DNA of 45,358 bases from an uncultured Oscillospiraceae bacterium. Its GTDB lineage: Bacteria > Bacillota > Clostridia > Oscillospirales > Oscillospiraceae. The notes below the pieces were generated by a model. The model saw only the letters and a program-made list of their open reading frames with translations, did not search any database and had not been told where the DNA came from. This document shows, one piece after another, positions 1 to 8,310 of this stretch; the first letter of the stretch is position 1, and the number at the start of each line of letters is the position of its first letter. The stretch covers positions 1 through 45,358 of the forward strand of contig CANQXG010000016.1 of the NCBI GenBank assembly GCA_947627735.1. The letters run 5' to 3'. The position numbers and the translations under genes are program-made.

Positions 1-65
1 GCTTGTTTGCATTGTTTAATTTACAAGGTACACCGCGCCTGCGGTCCCCCGCAAGGCGCTTTGCT

Positions 66-94
66 AATATACCATCCGGGCGCCCGTTTGTCAA
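66..94 (-). promoter_or_regulatory. Leftward sigma-A promoter at the window edge
   Basis: On the minus strand there is TTGACA (89-94), a 17-base spacer and TATATT (66-71), a near-perfect housekeeping promoter. It reads out of the window to the left, so its gene is not visible. The predicted 5' leader contains a GC-rich hairpin at 35-59 (10 pairs with one bulged base). thrS is often followed by translation genes in Bacillota, but the identity of this downstream gene is only a guess. Confidence 0.75.
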
Positions 95-140
95 CACCTT
101 TTTGCCGAATTTATGAAAAATTTTCGCCCACATCTGATAG

Positions 141-164
141 AAAAACGGCCCTGTGAAGGGCCGT
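141..164 (-). terminator. Intrinsic terminator of sleB
   Basis: A perfect 8-bp stem (145-152 with 157-164, loop GTGA) is followed on the minus strand by a run of five T. It starts immediately at the sleB stop codon, so it ends that transcript and separates it from the outward promoter at 66-94. Confidence 0.85.
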
Positions 165-832
165 CAGGCGCAGAACCGGTGCCTGCCGATGGTGATGATG
201 GCGGGCCGGGACCAGATCCACTTGCTGGTGGCGGTGGCGGGGTTGAAATAGTACAGCGCCCCTCCAGAGGGATCGGCGCCGTTGAGGGCGTCCCGGGCCG
301 CCCGGTAGGCGCTGTCCGCCACCGGCTTCCAGAACTGTCCGTCATCCAGGCAGGAGAAGGCCCCCTTCTGGTATATGACCCCGGAGATGGTCCCCGGGAA
401 GGCGGGGCTTTTCACCCGGTTGAGCACCACCGCCCCCACGGCCACCTGTCCGTTATATGGCTCCCCCCTGGCCTCGGCGGAGATGAGCCGGGCCAGCAGG
501 TCCAGATCCCCGGAGGTGCTCTGGTTGGCGGCGCTGACGCTGATGCCAAGGGCCGCCAGCGTCTGAGGCCCGCACTTGCCGTCCACGGCCAGGCCGTTTT
601 TTCTCTGGAAGTATTTTACAGCCTCTACGGTCTTTGAGCCGTATACCCCGTCCACCTTGCCGGAATAATAGCCCCAGCGGGACAGCTTGTCCTGGATGGT
701 AGTGACCACGGAGCCGGCGGAGCCTTTCTGGTAGGTGACGGCCTCGGCCTGCTGGGCCAGGCATATGATGAAAATGTTCATTGCGAACAGCACGGCCAGG
801 GCCGCGCACAGTTTTTTTCTCGCAGCGCTCAT
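164..832 (-). CDS. sleB: SleB-type cell wall hydrolase (spore cortex-lytic enzyme family)
   Basis: 222 residues. Residues 1-31 form a signal peptide ending in a QAEA-type cleavage site. Residues about 36-95 are a PG_binding_1 domain, and about 110-222 are a Hydrolase_2 (SleB) domain with the LISAEARGE motif, where Glu120 is the likely catalytic acid. SleB enzymes are lytic transglycosylases that open muramic-lactam cortex during spore germination; vegetative paralogues exist, so the spore role is inferred from the family. No ypeB partner lies next to it. The gene follows thrS by 60 bases and its Shine-Dalgarno is buried in a hairpin (840-873). A terminator overlaps its stop codon. Confidence 0.88.
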   Translation of the reverse strand: MSAARKKLCAALAVLFAMNIFIICLAQQAEAVTYQKGSAGSVVTTIQDKLSRWGYYSGKVDGVYGSKTVEAVKYFQRKNGLAVDGKCGPQTLAALGISVSAANQSTSGDLDLLARLISAEARGEPYNGQVAVGAVVLNRVKSPAFPGTISGVIYQKGAFSCLDDGQFWKPVADSAYRAARDALNGADPSGGALYYFNPATATSKWIWSRPAIITIGRHRFCA

Positions 833-839
833 AGCGATA

Positions 840-873
840 CCCCCTCGTAAGCTAGAACTAGTCTACGAGGGGG
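840..873 (-). promoter_or_regulatory. Hairpin covering the sleB ribosome-binding site
   Basis: A perfect 10-bp stem (840-849 with 864-873) with a partly self-complementary loop lies between thrS and sleB. On the mRNA, the 3' arm carries the GAGGGGG Shine-Dalgarno of sleB, eight bases from its ATG. No T-run follows, so it is unlikely to be a terminator. It may limit sleB translation on the thrS read-through transcript; this is inference from position. Confidence 0.6.
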
Positions 874-892
874 CATGTCCGATTATGCCATG

Positions 893-2644
893 TCAAAAAA
901 GCGAAGTTTTGGACTTGGAAGCGATCTCTTCCTGGAGCTTGGCCATGAACGCGTCCAGGGCCATGGCGCCCTTGTCGGCGTCCCGGGTGCGCACGGCCAC
1001 GGTGCCCTCGGCGGCCTCCTTGTCGCCCACCACCAGCTTGTAGGGGACCTTCTCCATCTGGGCCTGGCGGATCTTGAAGCCCAGCTTCTCGTTGCGGGTG
1101 TCCACCTCGGTGCGCACGCCCGCGGCCTCCAGCTTTTCGGCCACTTCCTTGGCGTAGTCCATGGACCGGTCCGTGATGGGCAGGATCTTCACCTGCACCG
1201 GGCTGAGCCAGGTGGGGAACGCGCCGGCGAAGTGCTCGGTGATGACGCCGATGAACCGCTCGATGGAGCCGAACACCACCCGGTGGATCATCACGGGGCA
1301 GTGCTTCTCCCCGTCCGCGCCCACATATTCCAGATCAAACCGGCCGGGCAGCTGATAATCCAGCTGGATGGTGCCGCACTGCCATGTCCGGCCCAGGGAG
1401 TCCTCGATGTGGAAGTCCAGCTTCGGGCCGTAGAAGGCGCCGTCGCCGGGGTTGATCTCATAGGTCTTGCCGATGCTGGTGATGGCTTCGGCCAGGGCGG
1501 CGGTGGCGATGTCCCAGTCCTCCACGGAGCCGATGTGGTCCTCGGGCATGGTGGAAAGTTCAATGGTATAGGGCAGGCCGAAGAGGGTATAGACCTCGTC
1601 GAACAGCTGGGCGATGCGGATGACCTCGTCCTTGATCTGGTCCTTGGCCAGCAGGATGTGGGCGTCGTCCTGGGTGAAGCAGCGGACGCGGAACATCCCG
1701 TGCAGGGCGCCGGACAGCTCATGGCGGTGCACCAGGCCCAGCTCGCCGTAGCGCAGGGGCAGGTCGCGGTAGGAGTGAGGCTCCAGGTCGTACACCAGGA
1801 TGCTGCCGGGGCAGTTCATGGGCTTGATGGCGAAGTCCTCGTCGTCGATGACGGTGGTGTACATGTTGTCCTTGTAGTGGTCCCAGTGGCCGGAGGTCTC
1901 CCAAAGGGTGCGCTTCATGATCTGAGGGGTGCTGATCTCCAGGTAGTCCCACTTCTTATGGACCTGACGCCAGTAGTCGATGAGGGTGTTTTTCAGCACC
2001 ATGCCCTTGGGCAGATAGAAGGGGAAGCCGGGGGCCTCGTCCCGGAAGGCGAACAGGCCCAGCTCACGGCCCAGCTTCCGGTGGTCCCGCTTCTTGGCCT
2101 CCTCGATCCGGGCCAGGTAGGCGTCCAGCTCCGCCTTGGTGGGGAAGCAGGTGCCATAGATGCGCTGGAGCATCTTCCGATTGGAGTCGCCCCGCCAATA
2201 GGCGCCGTTGACGGTGGTCAGCTTGATGGCGTTGCCCTTGATCCGACCGGTGGAGTCCAGGTGCGGCCCGGCGCACAGGTCGGTGAAGTCCCCCTGCTTG
2301 TAAAAGCTGATGACCGCGTCCTCGGGCAGGTCCTGGATCAGCTCCACCTTATAAGGCTCCTGACGCTCCTGCATGAAGGCGATGGCCTCTTCCCGGGGCA
2401 GCTCGAACCGCTCCAGCTTGATCTTCTCCTTGCAGATCTTGCGCATCTCCCCCTCCAGGGCCTCCAGGTCCTCGGGGGTGAAGGGCTTTTCGATGTCGAT
2501 GTCGTAGTAAAACCCGTCCTCGATGGCCGGGCCGATGGCTAGCTTGGCCTCCGGGTACAGGCGCTTCACCGCCTGGGCCAGCACGTGGCTGGTGGTATGC
2601 CGGTACATTTTCCTGTATTCGGCGTCGCTGAAGTTAAATTCCAT
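893..2644 (-). CDS. thrS: Threonine--tRNA ligase, lacking the TGS domain
   Basis: 583 residues; joins threonine to tRNA-Thr in the cytosol. The protein starts almost directly with the editing domain: the HxxxH motif is His16/His20, and Cys124/His128 supply the other zinc/editing ligands. The class II catalytic core follows (MNCPGS, FTQDDAH, RVVFGSIERF), then the anticodon-binding domain from about residue 480. Typical bacterial ThrRS is about 640 residues with an N-terminal TGS domain of about 60 residues, which is absent here. The start at 2644 has an AGGAGG-like site (TAGGAGGACATT). Expression is controlled by the T-box leader upstream. Confidence 0.97.
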   Translation of the reverse strand: MEFNFSDAEYRKMYRHTTSHVLAQAVKRLYPEAKLAIGPAIEDGFYYDIDIEKPFTPEDLEALEGEMRKICKEKIKLERFELPREEAIAFMQERQEPYKVELIQDLPEDAVISFYKQGDFTDLCAGPHLDSTGRIKGNAIKLTTVNGAYWRGDSNRKMLQRIYGTCFPTKAELDAYLARIEEAKKRDHRKLGRELGLFAFRDEAPGFPFYLPKGMVLKNTLIDYWRQVHKKWDYLEISTPQIMKRTLWETSGHWDHYKDNMYTTVIDDEDFAIKPMNCPGSILVYDLEPHSYRDLPLRYGELGLVHRHELSGALHGMFRVRCFTQDDAHILLAKDQIKDEVIRIAQLFDEVYTLFGLPYTIELSTMPEDHIGSVEDWDIATAALAEAITSIGKTYEINPGDGAFYGPKLDFHIEDSLGRTWQCGTIQLDYQLPGRFDLEYVGADGEKHCPVMIHRVVFGSIERFIGVITEHFAGAFPTWLSPVQVKILPITDRSMDYAKEVAEKLEAAGVRTEVDTRNEKLGFKIRQAQMEKVPYKLVVGDKEAAEGTVAVRTRDADKGAMALDAFMAKLQEEIASKSKTSLF

Positions 2645-2660
2645 AATGTCCTCCTATAAA

Positions 2661-2895
2661 AACAAAACACCCCTGACATGCGTCAGGGGTGCGTAAAATA
2701 CACACGGTCCCACCCTAAACTTTCACTCAAATGCGCTTCACGCGCGCCCACGGCGGAGCATACTCATCTCTTTTCAGCTCCGCAGCTCGGGGATGGTCAG
2801 CCTCCGGAGCGTTTCCCAAGAGGGCTTCCAGCCACTGACCCTCTCTCTCTGCGGGGCGTTTCCCGGCGCAATTCCCGTCGTCGCCTTTGTTCCTA
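2661..2895 (-). promoter_or_regulatory. T-box riboswitch leader of thrS
   Basis: The 301-base gap before thrS is filled by a T-box. The minus strand carries the T-box sequence AGGGTGGGACCGTG (2703-2716). Downstream of it is an intrinsic terminator with a 10-bp stem (2668-2677 with 2682-2691) and a T-rich tail (2661-2667). A long Stem I region lies 5' of the T-box. The triplet ACC followed by A (2795-2797) sits where a specifier would be expected and is a threonine codon, which fits the gene; this placement is by eye. Uncharged tRNA-Thr should stabilise the antiterminator and switch thrS on. Confidence 0.92.
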
Positions 2896-2898
2896 TGC

Positions 2899-2927
2899 AA
2901 TATATCACGCGGTCAGACCGATGTCAA
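2899..2927 (-). promoter_or_regulatory. Promoter of the thrS T-box transcript
   Basis: Minus strand: TTGACA (2922-2927), 17-base spacer, TATATT (2899-2904). It lies just downstream of the SagB-like gene stop (2946) and would start the T-box leader near 2892. Confidence 0.85.
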
Positions 2928-2945
2928 GAGGCATCGCGCCCGTTT

Positions 2946-3782
2946 TCAAAGCCCTTCGTCCTCTACAAACTGATAAAACGCCTGCTCCTGGGCCTGGTCC
3001 TCCGCCCGGACCGTGCCCACCGGCGCGGTGTAGACCACGTATTCCTCCTCGCCGTCCAGGCCGAACAGCGCCGCGCAGTCCTCGTGGCAGAACGCCCCCA
3101 CGCCGCAGGTGCCCAGCCCCAGGGCGGTGCAGGCCAGATACAGGTTCTGGCCCACGTGGCCGGCGTCGATCATGGCCACTCGGTGGGCGTATATGCCGTA
3201 GCGCCACTCCGCCCGGTAGGGCACCATGGTCCAGTAAAACACCGCGCTGGCCTTGGCGGCCCACTTCTGCCCCTCCAGGGTGCGGTCGATGGTCCCCTCC
3301 GGGTCCTCCACGGCGCCCAGATATTCCAATGCGTGCTCCATGGGCAGGTAGTGATAGGCGCCAGGCGCCAGGCCCTCCACCTTGCGCACGACAAGATAAG
3401 TTTCGAACTCGTGGCGCGCCCCGCCGCAGGGCACGGTGCGCAGCGTGGCGTACGCCCTGCCGCGGATGCCCTTCACCCCCTGGGTGGCCCACAGCAGAAA
3501 GCTGAGCTGTTCCAGGGTCATAGCCTCGTCCGTATACACACGGTTGGACCGCCGGTCCCGGATGATGCCGGCGAAGTCGCCGCGCATGGCAAGCCCATCG
3601 AAGTCCCTGGGCAGGGCGACGCGGGCATCCTGGCCCGCCATGGGCGCCTTCACCAGGGGCGGCTGGGGCCGCCGCAGCTGCTGGTCCGACTCAAAATCCG
3701 GATAGGGGTCCTCCCGCCGGTCCCCTTTGGTGAACTCTCTCCCCTTTTGGATCAGCTCCCGCTGGAGCGCTTCGTCCATCAT
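2946..3782 (-). CDS. SagB/ThcOx-type nitroreductase-family oxidoreductase
   Basis: 278 residues. The fold is that of FMN nitroreductases: RRSNRVYTDEAMTLEQLSFL near residue 75, a TVPCGGARHEFETYLVV segment (the usual place of the PSAGA motif), and a C-terminal ALGLGTCGVGAFC segment that resembles the flavin-binding end of SagB. SagB-type enzymes oxidise azolines in thiazole/oxazole-modified peptides, but many stand-alone homologues have unknown substrates. No cyclodehydratase or precursor peptide is nearby, so peptide modification is not supported here. It is the last gene of the long leftward run; two adjacent ATGs (3782, 3779) are possible starts. Confidence 0.85.
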   Translation of the reverse strand: MMDEALQRELIQKGREFTKGDRREDPYPDFESDQQLRRPQPPLVKAPMAGQDARVALPRDFDGLAMRGDFAGIIRDRRSNRVYTDEAMTLEQLSFLLWATQGVKGIRGRAYATLRTVPCGGARHEFETYLVVRKVEGLAPGAYHYLPMEHALEYLGAVEDPEGTIDRTLEGQKWAAKASAVFYWTMVPYRAEWRYGIYAHRVAMIDAGHVGQNLYLACTALGLGTCGVGAFCHEDCAALFGLDGEEEYVVYTAPVGTVRAEDQAQEQAFYQFVEDEGL

Positions 3783-3813
3783 GATACCGTCCCCCGAAAT
3801 GATAAATATATCC

Positions 3814-4512
3814 TCAGCCCATGGCCCGGCTCACCAGCCAGCAGGCGCCGTACAGCACCGGCTGGTGGATGAGATAGACCAGCATCGTCCTCCGCCCCAC
3901 CTGCCGCAGCCATGTCGGCGCGCCGGCGGTGCGCAGCCGGCTGTCCGCCGGGGCGGCCAGCAGCTTTTTGCCGAACCAGGCCCCCAGCAGGAACATGAAT
4001 AGGTTAGGCAGCACCGGCACCCAGTCCGACGACTGGAACCCCGGGGCACGCAGGCCCAGCCAGAACAGCCACTTAGGCTGCACGAATACGGTGTAGCTGA
4101 TAACCCGCGTGACAAGATACAGCCCCGCCCACAGCCAGGGGGCCAGCCGGTCCGGCACCTTGTCGGCGTACCGCCCGGCGAAGTGGTACAGCACCATGGC
4201 CACGCTGAGGAACTGGAGCATGCCGAACAGGATCGGCTCCCCCGCCACGGCGCCCCCCGCCATCACCAGCAGCCCCGCCCCGGCGGTGATGAGGCCCCGG
4301 CGCAGGTTGGAGCGGGTGAGCCGGGCGCTGACGCCGGCCAGGAAGATGAAGCTAAGGGCGATGAACCGCTGCAGGAAGAACACCGGCCACCACTGGGTCA
4401 CGGCGTAGGGCAGCCACCGAAAGATGATGCAGTCGTACATCAGGTGGTACCCCACCATCAGGCAGCAGACCAGTCCCCGCCACCCGTCCAGCCACTTGAT
4501 CCGCTCAGACAT
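3814..4512 (-). CDS. DUF1624 / heparan-alpha-glucosaminide N-acetyltransferase-like membrane protein
   Basis: 232 residues, mostly hydrophobic, with about six to seven membrane segments. It opens with KWLDGWRGLVCCLMVGYHLMYD, the signature of the DUF1624/HGSNAT catalytic domain and related acyltransferase-3 proteins, in which a membrane histidine handles acetyl transfer. The substrate in bacteria is unknown, though cell-envelope glycans are the usual suggestion. Its ATG overlaps the ychF stop by eight bases, so the two are translationally coupled. Confidence 0.8.
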   Translation of the reverse strand: MSERIKWLDGWRGLVCCLMVGYHLMYDCIIFRWLPYAVTQWWPVFFLQRFIALSFIFLAGVSARLTRSNLRRGLITAGAGLLVMAGGAVAGEPILFGMLQFLSVAMVLYHFAGRYADKVPDRLAPWLWAGLYLVTRVISYTVFVQPKWLFWLGLRAPGFQSSDWVPVLPNLFMFLLGAWFGKKLLAAPADSRLRTAGAPTWLRQVGRRTMLVYLIHQPVLYGACWLVSRAMG

Positions 4513-5602
4513 TGAACAGGAAGTGGGTCACGTCCCCGTCCTGCATGACGTATTCCTTGCCCTCGGCCCGCAGCAGGCCCTTCTCCCGGGCGGCGGCCTC
4601 GCTGCCGCAGGCCTTCAGATCGTCGAAGGCGATGATGTTGGCCCGGATGAAGCCCCGCTCGAAGTCGGTGTGGATCTTCCCAGCCGCCTGGGGGGCCTTG
4701 GTGCCCTTGGTGATGGTCCAGGCCCGGCACTCGTCCGGCCCGCAGGTCAAAAACGAGATCAGCCCCAGCAGCTCATAAGAGCACTTGATGAGCCGCTCCA
4801 GCCCTGACTCCCGGATGCCCAGCTCCTCCATGAACATCTCCCGGTCCGCCGGGTCCTCCAGCTCGGCGATGTCCTGCTCGAACCGGGCGCACACCGGCAG
4901 GACCATGCTGCCCTCGGCGTCGGCGATGGCCTTGACCTGCTTGTAATACGCGCTCTGCTCCGCCTGGGCGAAGCCGTCCTCGTCCATGTTGGCGGCGTAG
5001 ATCACCGGCTTGAGGCTCAGCAGGTCGGACTGGGCCACCATCTCCGCCTCGTCCCCCTCGCAGGGGAAGCTGCGGGCGGACTTGCCCTGGTCCAGCCAGG
5101 CGGCCAGCCGGCCCATCAGCTCCGCCTCCTTGGCGTATTTCTTGTCGCCGGATTTTACGTACTTCTGGGCCTTCTCATAGCGCCGGTTGACCATCTCCAG
5201 GTCCGCCATCACCAGCTCCAGATCCACCGTCTCGATGTCCCCCTTGGGGTCGGTGGAGCACTCATGTCGCAGGATGTTGGCGTCGTCGAAGCAGCGGACC
5301 ACGTGGATGATGGCGTCGGTGCCCCGGATGTTGCCCAGGAACTTGTTGCCCAGGCCCTCCCCCTTGCTGGCGCCCTTCACCAGGCCCGCGATGTCCACAA
5401 ATTCGATGGTGGCGGGGGTATATTTCTTGGGGTGGTACATCTCCGCCAAAAAGTCCAGCCGCTCGTCCGGCACGGCCACCACCCCCACGTTGGGGTCGAT
5501 GGTGCAGAACGGGTAGTTGGCCGACTCCGCCCCGGCGTTGGTCAGGGCGTTGAAAAGGGTGCTCTTGCCCACGTTGGGCAGTCCCACGATGCCTAGTTTC
5601 AT
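4505..5602 (-). CDS. ychF: Redox-regulated ATPase YchF (Obg-family OLA1)
   Basis: 365 residues, the normal YchF length. The start at 5602 gives MKLGIVGLPNVGKSTLFNAL, the P-loop (residues 8-16). This ATG has a GGAGAGAG site six to seven bases upstream; a longer upstream frame is low-complexity and not coding-like. The TGS domain is at the C-terminus (DFERGFIRANII, ending VTHFLFNV). YchF prefers ATP to GTP and associates with ribosomes and stress responses. It follows ftsH after a GC hairpin. Confidence 0.96.
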   Translation of the reverse strand: MKLGIVGLPNVGKSTLFNALTNAGAESANYPFCTIDPNVGVVAVPDERLDFLAEMYHPKKYTPATIEFVDIAGLVKGASKGEGLGNKFLGNIRGTDAIIHVVRCFDDANILRHECSTDPKGDIETVDLELVMADLEMVNRRYEKAQKYVKSGDKKYAKEAELMGRLAAWLDQGKSARSFPCEGDEAEMVAQSDLLSLKPVIYAANMDEDGFAQAEQSAYYKQVKAIADAEGSMVLPVCARFEQDIAELEDPADREMFMEELGIRESGLERLIKCSYELLGLISFLTCGPDECRAWTITKGTKAPQAAGKIHTDFERGFIRANIIAFDDLKACGSEAAAREKGLLRAEGKEYVMQDGDVTHFLFNV

Positions 5603-5618
5603 ATCCTCTCTCCTATCG

Positions 5619-5645
5619 GCGAAGGCGGGCATAGCCCGCCTTCGC
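5619..5645. promoter_or_regulatory. Perfect GC hairpin between ftsH and ychF
   Basis: A 12-bp perfect stem (5619-5630 with 5634-5645) with a three-base loop lies seven bases after the ftsH stop. It lacks a T-run on either strand, so it is not a standard intrinsic terminator. It could stabilise the ftsH mRNA 3' end or attenuate read-through into ychF; function is inferred only. Confidence 0.55.
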
Positions 5646-5651
5646 ATGATC

Positions 5652-7736
5652 TTATTTGCGTATATCGTCCACCCAGTACGGCGGGCGCTGGTCGGGGCCT
5701 CTGTACGGGCCGGGCCCCTGGGGCGCGGGCGGCTCCGTGTCCGGCGCGGGTGCAGCCGGCGGCGCGGGCGGCTCCTCCGGTGCGGGAGCGGGCGCCGGCT
5801 CTGCCTTCTTCGGCGGAAGCTCGCCGTGGTCGCAGAAGTAATCGAACTCCTCCCCGTCCATGGACTCATGCTCCAGCAGATACTCCGCCACGGCGATGAG
5901 GGTGTCCTTATGGGCCGTCAGCAGCTCCTCGCACCGGGCGCTGGCCTCGTCGAAGATGTGCTTGACCTCCTCGTCGATGATGGCGGCGGTCTCCTCGGAA
6001 TAGCTCTTGGTGGTGCCGAAGTCCCGGCCTATGAACAGGCTGTGGCCGGAGTCGTCGAAACTGATGGGTCCCAGCCGCTCGCTCATGCCGAACTGCATGA
6101 CCATGGCCCGGGCGATCTTGGAGGCCTGCTGGATGTCCCCGGAGGCGCCGGTGGAGATGTCGTTCAAAAACAGCTTCTCCGCCACCCGGCCTCCCAGGGC
6201 CATGACGATCTGCTCGAACATCTCGCTCTTGGCCCGGAAGGACTTGTCCTCGCTGGGCCGCATGAGGGTGAAGCCGCCGGCCTGGCCCCGGGGGATGATG
6301 GTGATATAGTGCACCGGGTCCACGTGCTCCAGGTACTTGGCGGCGATGGCGTGGCCAGACTCGTGATAGGCGGTCAGCCGCCGCTCCTTGTCGGTGATGA
6401 CCCGGCTCTTCTTCTCCGGACCCATCTCCACCTTCAGTATGGCCTCGTCGATGTCGTCGTTGACGATGAACCGGCGGTGCCGGCGCACGGCCAGCAGGGC
6501 CGCCTCGTTGAGCAGGTTCTCCAGGTCCGCCCCGGAGAAACCGGCGGTGCCCCGGGCGATGGAGTTCAGGTCCACATCGTCCCCCAGGGGCTTATCCTTG
6601 GCGTGGACCTTCAGGATCTCCTCCCGGCCCTTCACGTCGGGCAGGCCGATATAGACCTGGCGGTCGAAGCGGCCAGGCCGCAGAAGGGCGTTGTCCAGGA
6701 TGTCGGCCCGGTTGGTGGCCGCCATGACGATGACGCCCTCGTTGTTGGTGAAGCCGTCCATCTCCACCAGCAGCTGGTTCAATGTCTGCTCGCGCTCGTC
6801 GTGGCCGCCGCCCAGGCCGGAGCCGCGCTGACGGCCCACGGCGTCGATCTCGTCGATGAAGATGATGGCCGGGGCCACCTTCTTGGCCTGGTCGAACAGG
6901 TCGCGGACACGGCTGGCGCCCACACCCACGTACAGCTCCACGAAGTCGGAGCCGGAGATGGACAAAAACTGCACCCCAGCCTCGCCGGCCACGGCCTTGG
7001 CCATGAGGGTCTTGCCGGTGCCCGGAGGACCCACCAGCAGCACGCCCTTGGGGATGCGGGCGCCCATGGCGGTGTAGGCCGCCGGGTCCTTGAGGAACTC
7101 CACGATCTCCTGCAGCTCCTCTTTTTCCTCGTCGCAGCCGGCCACGTCGGCGAAGGTCTTGCGCTGCTGCTCATCATTGGTGGTGCGGGTGCGGGCCTTG
7201 GAGAACTTGGCCACGCTGCCGGTGCCGGCGCCGGTGGCCCGGCTCATCATCACATACCACAGCACCCCGAACACCACGATCACGATCAGGTACGGCAGGA
7301 AGCTCAGCCACCAGGGGGCCACGAAGCCCTCGTTGTCGTCGTACACCTCGAGGGTGCCGTCCGCCCGCTGGGCGTCGATCAGGTCGCCCACGTCCTCATA
7401 GAACCGGTCCGTGTCCCGGATGGTGCGGGTGATCTCGCTCATGCCCTCGTAAGGCTCCCGCAGATAGAGGGTCAGCTCGTTGCCGGCCAGCACATAGGAC
7501 TCCACCTGTCCGTCCTCGAACAGCCCGATCATCTCGGAGTAGGGCAGCTCCACCTGGGTCCGGTTGCCGGTCAGGGAGAACACCGCCGCCAGCAGGATCA
7601 CCAGCACCAGCGCGTAGAACCCGATGTCCCGTGCCCGCCGATTGCCCGGTCCCCCGGGACCCGGTCCGCCGCCGGGCGGGACGGGCCGGTTGGGTCCGCT
7701 CTGTTTGTTGTTATTGTTGCCAGGCATATTGTCCAT
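5652..7736 (-). CDS. ftsH: ATP-dependent zinc metalloprotease FtsH
   Basis: 694 residues; a membrane-anchored AAA+ protease for quality control of membrane and regulatory proteins. An N-terminal Pro/Gly-rich tail (1-36) precedes membrane segment 1 (about 37-57), the extracytoplasmic domain, membrane segment 2 (about 145-165), the AAA domain with Walker A GPPGTGKT (236-243) and Walker B IIFIDEID, the SRH region, and the zinc motif HESGH (454-458). The last 60 residues are Pro/Ala/Glu-rich and look disordered. The order tilS-hpt-ftsH is classic for Bacillota. The ATG is preceded by GAGGT. Confidence 0.98.
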   Translation of the reverse strand: MDNMPGNNNNKQSGPNRPVPPGGGPGPGGPGNRRARDIGFYALVLVILLAAVFSLTGNRTQVELPYSEMIGLFEDGQVESYVLAGNELTLYLREPYEGMSEITRTIRDTDRFYEDVGDLIDAQRADGTLEVYDDNEGFVAPWWLSFLPYLIVIVVFGVLWYVMMSRATGAGTGSVAKFSKARTRTTNDEQQRKTFADVAGCDEEKEELQEIVEFLKDPAAYTAMGARIPKGVLLVGPPGTGKTLMAKAVAGEAGVQFLSISGSDFVELYVGVGASRVRDLFDQAKKVAPAIIFIDEIDAVGRQRGSGLGGGHDEREQTLNQLLVEMDGFTNNEGVIVMAATNRADILDNALLRPGRFDRQVYIGLPDVKGREEILKVHAKDKPLGDDVDLNSIARGTAGFSGADLENLLNEAALLAVRRHRRFIVNDDIDEAILKVEMGPEKKSRVITDKERRLTAYHESGHAIAAKYLEHVDPVHYITIIPRGQAGGFTLMRPSEDKSFRAKSEMFEQIVMALGGRVAEKLFLNDISTGASGDIQQASKIARAMVMQFGMSERLGPISFDDSGHSLFIGRDFGTTKSYSEETAAIIDEEVKHIFDEASARCEELLTAHKDTLIAVAEYLLEHESMDGEEFDYFCDHGELPPKKAEPAPAPAPEEPPAPPAAPAPDTEPPAPQGPGPYRGPDQRPPYWVDDIRK

Positions 7737-7745
7737 TGATCTACC

Positions 7746-8282
7746 TCATGAATAGATTTCCGGTTTCAGCACGCCGATATAGGGGAGGTTCCGGTACTCC
7801 TCGTTATAGTCCAGTCCGTAGCCCACCACGAAGGCGTCCGGGATGGTGAAGCCCACGTAGTCGGCCTGCACGTCCGCCGTGCGCCGCTCCGGCTTGTCCA
7901 GGAGGGTGACGATGCGGATGGAGGCGGGCTTGCGCGCCAGCATATATTTGCGCAGGTAGCTGAGAGTGTTGCCGCTGTCCAGGATGTCCTCCACGATGAT
8001 AACGTCCCGGCCCTCGATGTTCTCGGTCAGGTCCTTGACGATCTTCACCGCGCCGGTGGACGTGGTGCCCGCGCCGTAGCTGGACACCACCATGAAGTCG
8101 ATGGTGCAGGGCAGATTGCACGCCCGCACCAGATCGGCCATGAATACGAAGCAGCCCCGGAGCACCCCCACGAACAGGGGCTTTTTCCCCGCGTAATCGG
8201 CGGTGATCTGTGCGCCCAGGCGGGCGATGATCCCCTTGAGCTGTTCCTCGCTGGCAAACAGTTTTTCCACATCAGGGTGCAT
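7746..8282 (-). CDS. hpt: Hypoxanthine phosphoribosyltransferase
   Basis: 178 residues; converts hypoxanthine (and guanine) plus PRPP to IMP/GMP in purine salvage. The PRPP-binding motif [14 protein letters not shown] is clear, as are the flexible-loop residues [11 protein letters not shown] and the [21 protein letters not shown]-terminus typical of bacterial Hpt. It lies between tilS and ftsH, ten bases upstream of ftsH, a conserved operon order. Confidence 0.97.
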   Translation of the reverse strand: MHPDVEKLFASEEQLKGIIARLGAQITADYAGKKPLFVGVLRGCFVFMADLVRACNLPCTIDFMVVSSYGAGTTSTGAVKIVKDLTENIEGRDVIIVEDILDSGNTLSYLRKYMLARKPASIRIVTLLDKPERRTADVQADYVGFTIPDAFVVGYGLDYNEEYRNLPYIGVLKPEIYS

Positions 8283-8310
8283 ATTTCTCTTTCCCCTTCC
8301 CCGCGCCGGC

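Noticed and set aside
5517-7739. A 740-codon open frame antisense to ftsH, rich in Gly, Val, Leu, His and Gln
   Set aside because: It mirrors the codon bias of the GC-rich ftsH gene, has no family resemblance and no ribosome-binding site. The same applies to long antisense frames over thrS (875-2542), dnaB (9506-10882), gdpP (11366-13561) and murG-ftsW (18716-20905).
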